NCBI RefSeq assembly: GCF_019047785.1 | Contig: NZ_CP077290.1 | Coordinates: 1,178,001-1,242,000 of the forward strand | Origin: Enterobacter cancerogenus | GTDB taxonomy: Bacteria > Pseudomonadota > Gammaproteobacteria > Enterobacterales > Enterobacteriaceae | Length of the DNA stretch: 64,000 nucleotides | Direction: 5' to 3' | Shown here: one piece after another, positions 41,044 through 49,524 of the stretch | How the letters are laid out: each line of letters starts with the position of its first letter | Numbering within the stretch: the first letter of the stretch is position 1 | Notes under the pieces: generated by a model | What the model was told of the DNA's origin: nothing | The model's input: the letters and a program-made list of their open reading frames with translations, nothing else | Databases searched by the model: none | Position numbers and translations under genes: made by a program

Positions 41044-42096
41044 TCAGCCGCGGCGGGCTTTTACCGCATTCGCCAGCTGGCGCAGAAGCGCGTCGGTGTC
41101 TTCCCAGCCAATGCAGGCATCCGTTACGCTCTTGCCGTAAACCAGCGGCTCGCTGCCTTCCAGGTTCTGATTACCTTCGACCAGATGGCTCTCAATCATC
41201 ACCCCAATCACCGCGTGTTCACCGTTGGCAATCTGCTGACAAACGTCGGCCCCGACGTCCATCTGCTTTTTAAACTGCTTGCTGGAGTTGGCGTGGCTGA
41301 AATCGATCATTACCTGCGGTGCCAGGCCGGCTTTTTCCAGACCGGCTTTCACCTCTGCCACGTGTTTTGCACTGTAGTTCGGCTCTTTACCGCCGCGCAG
41401 AATGATATGGCAGTCACCGTTACCGCTGGTGTTCACGATGGCGGAGTGGCCCCATTTGGTCACTGACAGGAAACAGTGTGGCGCACCCGCTGCGTTGATG
41501 GCGTCGATAGCCACTTTGATGGTGCCGTCGGTGCCATTTTTAAACCCAACCGGGCAAGAGAGGCCAGAGGCCAGCTCGCGGTGAACCTGAGATTCGGTGG
41601 TACGCGCGCCAATTGCGCCCCAGCTCATCAGGTCCGCCAGGTATTGTGGCGTAATCATATCGAGGAATTCGCCGGCAGCGGGCAGACCGCTGTCGTTGAT
41701 CTCCAGCAGCAGCTTACGGGCAATGCGAAGGCCGTCGTTAATCTGGAAGCTGTTGTCCATATGCGGATCGTTAATCAGCCCTTTCCAGCCCACGGTGGTG
41801 CGGGGTTTTTCAAAGTAGACGCGCATGACGATTTCCAGCTCGTCCTTCAGCTCTTCACGCAAAGTTTTCAAGCGTGCGGCATACTCTTTGGCGGCTGCTG
41901 GATCGTGAATAGAGCACGGACCAATCACCACTAACAGACGATCGTCATTACCTTTCAGAATCTTGTGGATCGCTTTGCGCGCATGGGACACCGTGTTGGC
42001 GGCATTCTCCGTGGCGGGGAATTTTTCAAGGAGTGCTACAGGCGGTAATAACTCATTGATCTCTTTAATGCGTAAATCGTCGTTCTGATAGTTCAT
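41044..42096 (-). CDS. aroG: Phenylalanine-sensitive DAHP synthase
   Basis: A 350-residue first enzyme of the shikimate pathway, joining PEP and erythrose-4-phosphate. Class I DAHP synthase motifs are VIGPCSIHDPAAAKEYA, YFEKPRTTVGWKGLINDP and the metal-binding C-terminal regions MIDFSHANSSKQ and VMIESHLVEGNQ. The sequence follows AroG rather than AroF or AroH, and the upstream single perfect TyrR box fits. The aroG identity also fits its place beside gpmA. Confidence 0.97.
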   Translation of the reverse strand: MNYQNDDLRIKEINELLPPVALLEKFPATENAANTVSHARKAIHKILKGNDDRLLVVIGPCSIHDPAAAKEYAARLKTLREELKDELEIVMRVYFEKPRTTVGWKGLINDPHMDNSFQINDGLRIARKLLLEINDSGLPAAGEFLDMITPQYLADLMSWGAIGARTTESQVHRELASGLSCPVGFKNGTDGTIKVAIDAINAAGAPHCFLSVTKWGHSAIVNTSGNGDCHIILRGGKEPNYSAKHVAEVKAGLEKAGLAPQVMIDFSHANSSKQFKKQMDVGADVCQQIANGEHAVIGVMIESHLVEGNQNLEGSEPLVYGKSVTDACIGWEDTDALLRQLANAVKARRG

Positions 42097-42166
42097 CTCT
42101 TTTCCAGCTCTGCCATATCTTTTGTAAGGAATGCAATCCTTTCAATCTATCTCGTCGACCGGGAAG

Positions 42167-42184
42167 TGTAAACGGGCTTTTACA
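42167..42184. promoter_or_regulatory. TyrR box upstream of aroG
   Basis: TGTAAA-N6-TTTACA is a perfect strong TyrR box 70 bp before aroG. The rest of 42097-42401 carries the aroG and ybgS promoters, with no further site I can name. Confidence 0.93.
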
Positions 42185-42401
42185 CTTCAGGCAGATAATT
42201 CCTGGAATGAGCCAAAAAAACGCCACAAAATAGCGAAAAATGAGATCTGACCTAAACTTTTTAATTGTAACAACTAAATTTGTTTGCTTAAACGCGATTC
42301 CATATCGCCATAAGTTCGGTTAGTGGAATCTTTCGCCACACAACGTGATGCACAAGTTGGAAATGTTATTCAGCATAACGACCAAAAACAGGAGCAACAT
42401 C

Positions 42402-42788
42402 ATGAAAATGACGAAACTGGCTACACTTTTCCTGACGGCTACTCTCTCAATGGCTAGCGCCAGCGCCCTTGCGGCCGAGACGGGCTCATCTGACAGCAAC
42501 GGCGATGCAAACGCAGCCGCCGCGGCAGGCCAGGTTGCCCCGGACGCTAAGCAAAATATCGCCCCTAACAACGTTGATAACAGCAATATCAACACCGGCA
42601 ACACGAATACCAATACCACTGGCACGACCGACGGTACCATGCAGCATCAAAACGGCACCATGTCTCACGACGGCATGACCAAAGATGAAGTGCATAAAAA
42701 CTCAATGTGTAAAGACGGCAAATGTCCAGACCCGAATGACAAAGTGGGTAGCGACGCTAACACCAAAACTGACGGTACAACTCAGTAA
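42402..42788 (+). CDS. ybgS: YbgS, small exported Asn/Thr-rich protein
   Basis: A 128-residue protein with a cleavable signal peptide ([20 protein letters not shown]...ALAA) and a low-complexity mature part rich in Asn, Thr, Asp and Gly. The second half has the conserved [28 protein letters not shown] segment with two cysteines. Homology to E. coli YbgS is clear; function is unknown, although it is called a homeobox-like protein in older annotation without support. ATG 42402 follows GGAGCAACATC. Followed by a strong terminator. Confidence 0.92.
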   Translation: MKMTKLATLFLTATLSMASASALAAETGSSDSNGDANAAAAAGQVAPDAKQNIAPNNVDNSNINTGNTNTNTTGTTDGTMQHQNGTMSHDGMTKDEVHKNSMCKDGKCPDPNDKVGSDANTKTDGTTQ

Positions 42789-42810
42789 CATTGAGTAAAC
42801 GCAAATATGA

Positions 42811-42840
42811 AAGGAGAGCTTCGGCTCTCCTTTCTTTTTT
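42811..42840 (+). terminator. Terminator after ybgS
   Basis: AAGGAGAGC, tetraloop TTCG, GCTCTCCTT then a T-rich tail. Confidence 0.94.
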
Positions 42841-42896
42841 GTGCAAAATATTAAAAAATCGACGCTTACTTATCCCAACGTATCAGGAACGATCCC

Positions 42897-43829
42897 ATGG
42901 CGCACTCCCATTCCCATACCGCCGGTGACGATAACGCTAAACGGCTGTTGCTGGCTTTTGGCGTCACCGCGACGTTTATGGTCATTGAAGTTATTGGCGG
43001 GCTGGTTTCCGGTTCCCTGGCGCTGCTGGCCGATGCCGGGCATATGCTCACCGACGCTGCCGCCCTGCTCTTTGCCCTGCTGGCCGTTCATTTTGCCCGC
43101 CGCCCTGCCAACGCGCGCCATACGTTTGGCTGGCTCAGGCTGACCACCCTTGCTGCGTTTGTGAATGCCATTGCGCTGGTGGTGATTACCATCCTGATTG
43201 TCTGGGAGGCGTTCCAGCGCTTCAGACACCCGCAGCCCGTCGCGGGCGCGACTATGATGGTCATCGCGATTGCCGGTTTGCTGGCGAATCTTCTGGCATT
43301 CTGGATTTTGCATCGGGGCAGCAGCGAAAAGAACCTTAACGTACGCGCCGCGGCGCTGCACGTGCTGGGCGATTTGCTTGGCTCTGTGGGTGCCATCGTG
43401 GCGGCGCTGATTATCATGGGCACAGGGTGGACGCCAATCGACCCGATACTTTCCGTTCTGGTGTCATGCCTGGTCCTGCGCAGCGCCTGGCAGCTGTTGA
43501 AAGAGAGCGTGAACGAGTTGCTGGAAGGCGCGCCGACATCGCTGGACATCGGCGAGCTTAAGCGCAACCTGAGCCGCTCAATACCCGAAGTGCGTAACGT
43601 TCACCATGTTCACGTCTGGCTGGTGGGCGAGAAACCGATCATGACGCTGCATGTTCAGGTGATCCCCCCTCATGATCATGATGCTTTGCTAGGGCGTATT
43701 CAGCACTTTCTGGAGCATCATTACGACATCGCACACGCCACCATTCAGATGGAGTATCAGCCGTGTAGCGGACCAGACTGCGACCTGAATGAGGCGCAGC
43801 CTGGCCATTCACACCATCATCACCATTAA
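42897..43829 (+). CDS. zitB: Zinc exporter ZitB (cation diffusion facilitator)
   Basis: A 310-residue CDF-family zinc/proton antiporter with six membrane segments. The transport-site motif HMLTD with [14 protein letters not shown] lies in segment 2 and [13 protein letters not shown] in segment 5. It carries a His tag-like N-terminus (HSHSHT) and a C-terminal HSHHHHH stretch likely to bind zinc. The cytoplasmic C-terminal domain ([22 protein letters not shown]) is typical. Its end overlaps the convergent pnuC end by 4 bp. Confidence 0.96.
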   Translation: MAHSHSHTAGDDNAKRLLLAFGVTATFMVIEVIGGLVSGSLALLADAGHMLTDAAALLFALLAVHFARRPANARHTFGWLRLTTLAAFVNAIALVVITILIVWEAFQRFRHPQPVAGATMMVIAIAGLLANLLAFWILHRGSSEKNLNVRAAALHVLGDLLGSVGAIVAALIIMGTGWTPIDPILSVLVSCLVLRSAWQLLKESVNELLEGAPTSLDIGELKRNLSRSIPEVRNVHHVHVWLVGEKPIMTLHVQVIPPHDHDALLGRIQHFLEHHYDIAHATIQMEYQPCSGPDCDLNEAQPGHSHHHHH

Positions 43830-44545
43830 TGCGACAGCGCGCGGGAGCCTCGCTCGCGCGCGCTCTTGATCCACATCCGGCTGCCGTTCAGCGCGATGAA
43901 CGTCAGGAGCAGATACTCCAGCGACATCGCGTAGACACCCTGCAACGCAAAGATCACCACGCTTATTACGTTGATAATGACCCACAGGAGCCAGTTTTCA
44001 ACATATTTCCGGGTCATCAGGACCATGGCTGCAATCGACAAGACCATCATGCAGGAATCCCAGAACGGAAAGGCATCCGGCTGAAGCGCTGGCATGGTGA
44101 CGTTCAACCCGAGGCCAGACATTGCGGAAACCGCCACACGGGTCAGGAAGGCGAATACCGGGTTGATATAGATCGTCATTAAACCAATCGCCACTACGCA
44201 GGCCACAAGCCAGGCAATCGCTTTTGGCAAGGGTAGCCAGCGGATTTGCAGCTCCGCCTCCTGTTGGCTGTTCTGACGCGACCAGGCGTACCAGCCGTAA
44301 ATATTCGCCACGAAAAAGAACAGCTGTAAAAGCAGGCTGGCATAAAGCTGGATCTGGAAGAAAATAATTGCAAAGAGCGTGACGTTTATTAGCCCAAAAG
44401 CGTAGTTAACAATCTTCTCAAGGCTTGCCAGCCAGATGCAAAGCAATCCCGCCAGCGTGCCAACGGCTTCAATCCATGACAGGTCATAGCCACCCGCACC
44501 AATCGGTATATGAACCAGGATGTTCTGTGTGCTAAAAAAATCCAT
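43826..44545 (-). CDS. pnuC: Nicotinamide riboside transporter PnuC
   Basis: A 239-residue membrane transporter for nicotinamide riboside with seven membrane segments. The conserved WxxN-type core is [22 protein letters not shown] ... [16 protein letters not shown], and [21 protein letters not shown] the second repeat. ATG 44545 gives the same length as E. coli. Located 22 bp after nadA, so cotranscribed and under the NadR site. Confidence 0.96.
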   Translation of the reverse strand: MDFFSTQNILVHIPIGAGGYDLSWIEAVGTLAGLLCIWLASLEKIVNYAFGLINVTLFAIIFFQIQLYASLLLQLFFFVANIYGWYAWSRQNSQQEAELQIRWLPLPKAIAWLVACVVAIGLMTIYINPVFAFLTRVAVSAMSGLGLNVTMPALQPDAFPFWDSCMMVLSIAAMVLMTRKYVENWLLWVIINVISVVIFALQGVYAMSLEYLLLTFIALNGSRMWIKSARERGSRALSH

Positions 44546-44567
44546 CTTTTCCCCGAGACGTAATGAA

Positions 44568-45611
44568 TTAAGTTCGTAGTGTAGCCGCAAAATCCAGCAT
44601 GCGGTTAAGCGGAATTAATGCGCCCTGACGCAACGCGGGGTCAACGTGGATTTCATGCGCAGCCCCCCCGTTTTCCAGCCCTTCGGCAATGGCCTTCAGG
44701 CCGTTCATCGCCATCCATGGACAATGGGCGCAGCTGCGGCAGGTCGCTCCTTCCCCGGCGGTTGGAGCTTCGAGCAGCTCCTTGTCAGGCACGGCCTGCT
44801 GCATTTTGTAGAAGATGCCGCGATCGGTCGCCACTATAAGCTGCTTATGCGGCAGGGTTTTCGCAGCGTTAATCAGCTGGCTGGTTGAACCGACGGCATC
44901 GGCGAGGTCCACAATGGATTGTGGCGACTCCGGATGCACCAGAATAGCCGCTTCGGGATAGAGGCCCTTCATCCGCATCAGCGCCTGTGTTTTGAATTCG
45001 TCATGAACAATACAGGCCCCCTGCCAGCAGAGGATATCCGCGCCGGTTTGTTTCTGAACATAGTGTCCAAGATGGCGATCGGGTGCCCAGATGATCTTCT
45101 CACCGAGGCTGTCGAGATGCTCAATCAGCTCAACGGCAATGCTTGAAGTCACGACCCAGTCGGCACGCGCTTTAACCGCTGCGGAGGTATTGGCGTACAC
45201 CACCACGGTCCGGTCCGGATGCGCGTCGCAGAAGGCTGTGAACGCATCGACAGGACAGCCGAGGTCGAGGGAGCATTCGGCATTCAGGGTGGGCATCAGG
45301 ATGGTTTTTTCAGGGCTTAAGATTTTTGCCGTTTCGCCCATAAAACGCACGCCAGCCACCAGCAGCGTAGAAGCAGGATGCTTCGCGCCAAAACGTGCCA
45401 TTTCCAGGGAATCAGAGATACAGCCGCCCGTCTCTTCCGCCAGCTGCTGGATTTCCGGGTCGGTGTAGTAATGCGCCACCATCACCGCGTCGCGCGCTTT
45501 AAGAAGACCTTTGATCTTCTCGCGGTAAAACTGTTTTTCGTCCCGGCTCAGCGGAGCGGGCTTTGGCGGGAAGGGATAGATTGCGGCTTCTGGATCAAAC
45601 ATCACGCTCAT
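44568..45611 (-). CDS. nadA: Quinolinate synthase NadA
   Basis: A 347-residue [4Fe-4S] enzyme condensing iminoaspartate with DHAP in NAD synthesis. Cluster cysteines are expected in [11 protein letters not shown] (near 113), [11 protein letters not shown] (near 200) and the [14 protein letters not shown] block (near 291-297); substrate contacts are in [10 protein letters not shown] and HPESP. Length equals E. coli. NadR operator upstream. Confidence 0.97.
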   Translation of the reverse strand: MSVMFDPEAAIYPFPPKPAPLSRDEKQFYREKIKGLLKARDAVMVAHYYTDPEIQQLAEETGGCISDSLEMARFGAKHPASTLLVAGVRFMGETAKILSPEKTILMPTLNAECSLDLGCPVDAFTAFCDAHPDRTVVVYANTSAAVKARADWVVTSSIAVELIEHLDSLGEKIIWAPDRHLGHYVQKQTGADILCWQGACIVHDEFKTQALMRMKGLYPEAAILVHPESPQSIVDLADAVGSTSQLINAAKTLPHKQLIVATDRGIFYKMQQAVPDKELLEAPTAGEGATCRSCAHCPWMAMNGLKAIAEGLENGGAAHEIHVDPALRQGALIPLNRMLDFAATLRT

Positions 45612-45683
45612 TATGGCTTCTCGTTTTACTGGCTTAACAATATTGCCCTTGTTTTGCAGGAGAGAGCAAAATGAGCGGCAATG

Positions 45684-45701
45684 TGTTTTATATACTAAAC
45701 A
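45684..45701. promoter_or_regulatory. NadR operator upstream of nadA
   Basis: TGTTTT-N6-TAAACA matches 11 of 12 half-site positions of the NadR box, 73 bp before nadA. NadR represses nadA-pnuC when NAD is sufficient. Confidence 0.85.
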
Positions 45702-45753
45702 AGATAGCGAATGTGCGAAGAAAAGTCATCGGAAATAGATGCGTGCAGCATTT

Positions 45754-45785
45754 GTCGGGTGGCGGCTTCGCCTTACCCGACCTAC
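45754..45785. repeat. Single REP-like element
   Basis: GTCGGGTGGCGGCTTCGCCT followed by TACCCGACCTAC, an imperfect palindrome of the REP class. Confidence 0.88.
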
Positions 45786-45806
45786 AGGGATAACTCTTCG
45801 GGAATT

Positions 45807-45864
45807 GCAGAAAGCAAAAAAGCGCCTTTAGGGCGCTTTTTTACATTGGTGGGTCGTGCAGGAT
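45807..45864. repeat. 58-bp duplication, copy 1: terminator plus tRNA-Lys 3' end
   Basis: Identical to 45962-46019. It contains a terminator stem (45816-45842) and the last 19-20 bases of a tRNA-Lys gene. Here the tRNA part breaks off after ATCCTGCACGACCCACCA (minus strand), and unrelated G/C-rich sequence joins. Confidence 0.9.
45816..45842 (-). terminator. tRNA operon terminator, distal copy
   Basis: AAAAAAGCGCC, loop TTTAG, GGCGCTTTTTT; perfect hairpin with T-run on the minus strand. Confidence 0.9.
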
Positions 45865-45961
45865 GACTCGCTTCGCTCGCCCTTCGGGCCGTCGCCGTAA
45901 ACGGCTCCGGTGCCTCACTGCGTTCGGCTCAAACCTGCTGCAGGTTCGAATCATACAAATC
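45845..45961 (-). other. tRNA-Lys 3'-end remnant with inserted hairpin-rich element
   Basis: The 20-nt 3' end of tRNA-Lys is followed on the plus strand by GACTCGCTTCGCTCGCCCTT, then CGGGCCG and about 70 bp that end in a T-arm-like GCAGGTTCGAATC. The same junction and a close relative of the G/C-rich block recur at 46229. Not a functional tRNA. Confidence 0.75.
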
Positions 45962-46019
45962 GCAGAAAGCAAAAAAGCGCCTTTAGGGCGCTTTTTTACA
46001 TTGGTGGGTCGTGCAGGAT
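45962..46019. repeat. 58-bp duplication, copy 2: terminator plus intact tRNA-Lys 3' end
   Basis: Identical to 45807-45864, but here the tRNA part continues into a complete tRNA-Lys gene. The terminator stem is at 45971-45997. Confidence 0.9.
45971..45997 (-). terminator. tRNA operon terminator, proximal copy
   Basis: Same perfect A6-GCGCC / GGCGC-T6 hairpin, directly after the last tRNA-Lys. Confidence 0.92.
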
Positions 46020-46077
46020 TCGAACCTGCGACCAATTGATTAAAAGTCAACTGCTCTACCAACTGAGCTAACGACCC
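46002..46077 (-). tRNA. tRNA-Lys (UUU)
   Basis: 76 nt with encoded CCA. Starts GGGTCGTTAGCTCAGTTGG, anticodon TTT in the loop CTTTTAA, T-arm GCAGGTTCGAATCCTGC. Full cloverleaf. Confidence 0.98.
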
Positions 46078-46107
46078 CTTGCGGGATTTACTGCTTTGTC
46101 TTCGAAG

Positions 46108-46183
46108 TGGTGGGTCGTGCAGGATTCGAACCTGCGACCAATTGATTAAAAGTCAACTGCTCTACCAACTGAGCTAACGACCC
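46108..46183 (-). tRNA. tRNA-Lys (UUU)
   Basis: Identical to the other tRNA-Lys copies, 76 nt with encoded CCA and anticodon TTT. Confidence 0.98.
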
Positions 46184-46228
46184 GAGTGGTGCTGACTTCG
46201 AAGATTTTACTCGGTACCAATCAAAAGA

Positions 46229-46275
46229 TTGGTGGGTCGTGCAGGATGACTCGGCTTCGCCTCGCCCTTCGGGCC
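46229..46275 (-). other. Second tRNA-Lys 3'-end remnant with hairpin-rich element
   Basis: The tRNA-Lys 3' end (TGGTGGGTCGTGCAGGAT on plus) is joined to GACTCGGCTTCGCCTCGCCC then TTCGGGCCG, a variant of the block seen at 45865. It separates two intact tRNA-Lys genes. Confidence 0.75.
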
Positions 46276-46328
46276 GCTGCTAAAGCAACGTTATCCTTCA
46301 CGTTTAATATCTGAGTAAGACATTAAAT

Positions 46329-46404
46329 TGGTGGGTCGTGCAGGATTCGAACCTGCGACCAATTGATTAAAAGTCAACTGCTCTACCAACTGAGCTAACG
46401 ACCC
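46329..46404 (-). tRNA. tRNA-Lys (UUU)
   Basis: Identical 76-nt tRNA-Lys with encoded CCA; 3 bp from the tRNA-Val upstream of it. Confidence 0.98.
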
Positions 46405-46407
46405 GAG

Positions 46408-46483
46408 TGGTGGGTGATGACGGGCTCGAACCGCCGACCCCCTCCGTGTAAAGGAGATGCTCTACCAACTGAGCTAATCACCC
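46408..46483 (-). tRNA. tRNA-Val (UAC)
   Basis: 76 nt with encoded CCA, starting GGGTGATTAGCTCAGTTGG; anticodon loop TTTACAC gives UAC. T-arm GGCGGTTCGAGCCCGTC. Confidence 0.97.
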
Positions 46484-46510
46484 ACTCTGAACTACCGGAA
46501 CTGCTTTAAG

Positions 46511-46586
46511 TGGTGGGTCGTGCAGGATTCGAACCTGCGACCAATTGATTAAAAGTCAACTGCTCTACCAACTGAGCTAACGACCC
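46511..46586 (-). tRNA. tRNA-Lys (UUU)
   Basis: First tRNA of the array in the direction of transcription; identical 76-nt tRNA-Lys. The order Lys-Val-Lys-Lys-Lys resembles the E. coli lysT-valT-lysW group in position downstream of the tol-pal genes. Confidence 0.98.
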
Positions 46587-46712
46587 ACTTTTGCGCTGCT
46601 TTCACGTTGTTTGATATCCCGTGGCAACGGCGGCATATATTACTGGTTTAAGATTTCTGCGCAACAAAAATTTCGATGAAGATCACTTAACTGCTTAGTA
46701 ATCATGCTGCAC

Positions 46713-46738
46713 GACCAGAAATAACACGATTTCTGGTC
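46713..46738 (-). other. Perfect 10-bp hairpin after cpoB
   Basis: GACCAGAAAT, loop AACACG, ATTTCTGGTC lies 9 bp after the cpoB stop. It has no T-run, so it may be a processing or mRNA-protecting structure, or a weak terminator, ahead of the tRNA promoter. Confidence 0.6.
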
Positions 46739-46747
46739 ATGCGTTAA

Positions 46748-47536
46748 TCATCCCATCGAATTCAGACGTTTTTGCGCCTGTTTGGCACCTTCGGTGCCCG
46801 GGAATTTTGCAACCACCTGCTGATAAACCGCTTTGGCCTTCGCAGTGTCGCCTTTGTCCTGCATGATTACGCCGACTTTAAACATCGCATCCGGCGCTTT
46901 AGGCGATTTCGGGTAATTTTTCACTACAGAGGCAAAATAAAACGCCGCATCGTCTTTTTTACCCTTGTTGTAATTCAACTGTCCCAGCCAGTAATTGGCG
47001 TTTGGCTGGTAAGTGGAATCAGGGTACTTCTTAACGAAGTTCTGAAACGCCACGATAGCGTCGTCCTGCCGCGATTTGTCCTGTACCAGGGCAATGGCCG
47101 CGTTGTAGTCCGTATTCGCGTCACCGCTCTGTACAGGCGCGCCTGTTGAGGCTGAAGCGTCCGGAGCAGGCGTCGTCGTGGCAGCAGCGCTCTGGTCACC
47201 TGTCGCAGGCTGTGCTGCTGCACCGCCGCTGCTCAGGCTATCCATTTGCTGCAGGATTTGCTTCTGACGTTCCACAACCTGATTAAGCTGATACTGACTT
47301 TCCTGGATCTGACCACGCAGGGAATCAATATCGTTTTGGTTATCGGAAAGCTGCTGCTGGAGTTGCGTTAAAAGCTGGCTGTGAGCGTTAGAGATACGCT
47401 CAAGTTGGGTGACCCGGTCTTCTACCGAGCCTGAGCCGACACTACTGATTGGTGCCTGAGCAAAAGCGGCCCAGGGGGCCGCTATTCCAACCAGTAACGA
47501 CAGACTCAACAGTTGATGTCTGAAGTTACTGCTCAT
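46748..47536 (-). CDS. cpoB: CpoB (YbgF), coordinator of peptidoglycan synthesis and outer-membrane constriction
   Basis: A 262-residue periplasmic protein: signal peptide ending AAFAQA (about 28 residues), an N-terminal trimerising coiled coil (VTQLERISNAHSQLLTQLQQQLSDNQNDID), an Ala/Thr/Pro-rich linker (about 105-135) and a C-terminal TPR domain with repeats such as YPDSTYQPNANYWLGQLNYNKGK and YPKSPKAPDAMFKVG. In E. coli it links PBP1B activity with Tol-Pal during division through TolA. 9 bp after pal. Confidence 0.96.
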   Translation of the reverse strand: MSSNFRHQLLSLSLLVGIAAPWAAFAQAPISSVGSGSVEDRVTQLERISNAHSQLLTQLQQQLSDNQNDIDSLRGQIQESQYQLNQVVERQKQILQQMDSLSSGGAAAQPATGDQSAAATTTPAPDASASTGAPVQSGDANTDYNAAIALVQDKSRQDDAIVAFQNFVKKYPDSTYQPNANYWLGQLNYNKGKKDDAAFYFASVVKNYPKSPKAPDAMFKVGVIMQDKGDTAKAKAVYQQVVAKFPGTEGAKQAQKRLNSMG

Positions 47537-47545
47537 GCAATTCTC

Positions 47546-48091
<546 letters not shown>

Positions 48092-48102
48092 TTAATTATT
48101 AT

Positions 48103-49395
48103 TTACAGATACGGCGACCAGGCAGGTGATTTGACCTGTCCATCAGTTGCCGGAATACGCGCTTTGAAACGCCCATCTGTAGAAACCAGATTCAGCACAG
48201 ATCCCATCCCCTGAGAAGAGCTGTAGATTACCATAGTGCCGTTAGGTGCCAGACTTGGCGTTTCATCCAGGAACGTTGACGAGAGAACTTGCACGCCACC
48301 CGTAACCAGATCTTGTTTGGCAATGTGCTGCTGACCACCCGCAGTACTGACCATTACCATCGTTTTACCATCGGCACTGATATCAGCATCCTGGTTCTGT
48401 GAACCTTCCCAGGTAATACGCTGCGCTGCTCCGCCGTTGATATTCACTTTATAAACTTGTGGACGACCGGCCTGGTCAGACGTAAAGGCCAGGTTCTGGC
48501 TGTCCGGGAACCAGGTTGGTTCGGTATTGTTGCTGCGACCATCGGTGATCTGGCGAATTTGACCCGAGCCGATGTCCATCACGTACAGGTTCAGGCTGCC
48601 GGTTTTCGACAGGGCGAACGCCAGTTTTGTGCCGTCCGGAGAGAATGCCGGTGCACCATTGTGACGCGGGAACGACGCAACCTGACGCACAGCACCGTTA
48701 GACAGCGTCTGAATCACCAGCGCTGAACGACCGCTTTCGAAGGTCACGTAGGCCAGTTTCGAGCCGTCCGGAGACCAGGCCGGAGACATCAGCGGCTGTG
48801 GAGAACGGTGAACGGTGAACTGGTTGTAGCCATCGTAGTCAGAGACGCGCAGTTCATACGGGAACTGACCGCCGTTGGTCTGAACGACGTAAGCGATACG
48901 CGTACGGAATGCACCTTTGATCCCGGTAAGCTTTTCGAACACTTCGTCACTTGCCGTGTGACCCGCGTAGCGCAGCCACTGCTTGTTCACTTTGTAAGTG
49001 TTCTGAGCCAGAACGGTACCCGGCGCACCGCCGGTATCCACCAGCTGGTAAGCAACGTTATAGCCACCGTCCGGAGCAGGCGTTACCTGACCGACAACAA
49101 CGGCATCAATGCCCAGCGCAGACCATGCGGCAGGCTGTACTTCCTGCGCGGTGCCCGGCTGCTGTGGCAGACGAGAGCGATCTAACGGGTTGAATTTTCC
49201 GCTGTTACGCAGGTCAGCCGCAACGATGCCACCGATATCTTCAGGCGCGGCACCCGGCCCCGCCCACTGGAACGGAACAACGCCGATCGGGCGCGCCGAG
49301 TCCACCCCCTGGGTGATCTCGATACGTACTTCTGCGTGCAGCACAGCTGCCCACAGCATTAAAAAACCAAATGCTACACGTAATGCCTGCTTCAT
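48103..49395 (-). CDS. tolB: Tol-Pal system protein TolB
   Basis: A 430-residue periplasmic protein with a 21-residue signal peptide (cut after VLHA), an N-terminal alpha/beta domain whose TolA box begins EVRIEITQG, and a six-bladed propeller with repeated [28 protein letters not shown] and [13 protein letters not shown] motifs. It shuttles between TolA and Pal. Two ATGs are adjacent; the second (49395) has the right distance from GGGAG. Confidence 0.97.
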   Translation of the reverse strand: MKQALRVAFGFLMLWAAVLHAEVRIEITQGVDSARPIGVVPFQWAGPGAAPEDIGGIVAADLRNSGKFNPLDRSRLPQQPGTAQEVQPAAWSALGIDAVVVGQVTPAPDGGYNVAYQLVDTGGAPGTVLAQNTYKVNKQWLRYAGHTASDEVFEKLTGIKGAFRTRIAYVVQTNGGQFPYELRVSDYDGYNQFTVHRSPQPLMSPAWSPDGSKLAYVTFESGRSALVIQTLSNGAVRQVASFPRHNGAPAFSPDGTKLAFALSKTGSLNLYVMDIGSGQIRQITDGRSNNTEPTWFPDSQNLAFTSDQAGRPQVYKVNINGGAAQRITWEGSQNQDADISADGKTMVMVSTAGGQQHIAKQDLVTGGVQVLSSTFLDETPSLAPNGTMVIYSSSQGMGSVLNLVSTDGRFKARIPATDGQVKSPAWSPYL

Positions 49396-49524
49396 CATAT
49401 CTCCCTTATCCGGGTAACCTTACCCACGATAATTTAGCAGAATGTTAACAAACCCAAATATAAAAACGACACGGTCCTGGCTATGACAATAGTCGGTTTT
49501 CCATACTTCCCAAAGGAAAGACGA

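Noticed and set aside
42402..42788. ybgS as a novel secreted toxin or adhesin because of its low-complexity mature region
   Set aside because: It matches the conserved enterobacterial YbgS family in position, signal peptide and the Cys-containing C-terminal block; no toxin features.
45807..46586. Possible CRISPR array because of regularly repeated blocks
   Set aside because: The repeated units are tRNA-Lys genes and their 3' ends with variable spacing, not short uniform repeats with spacers.
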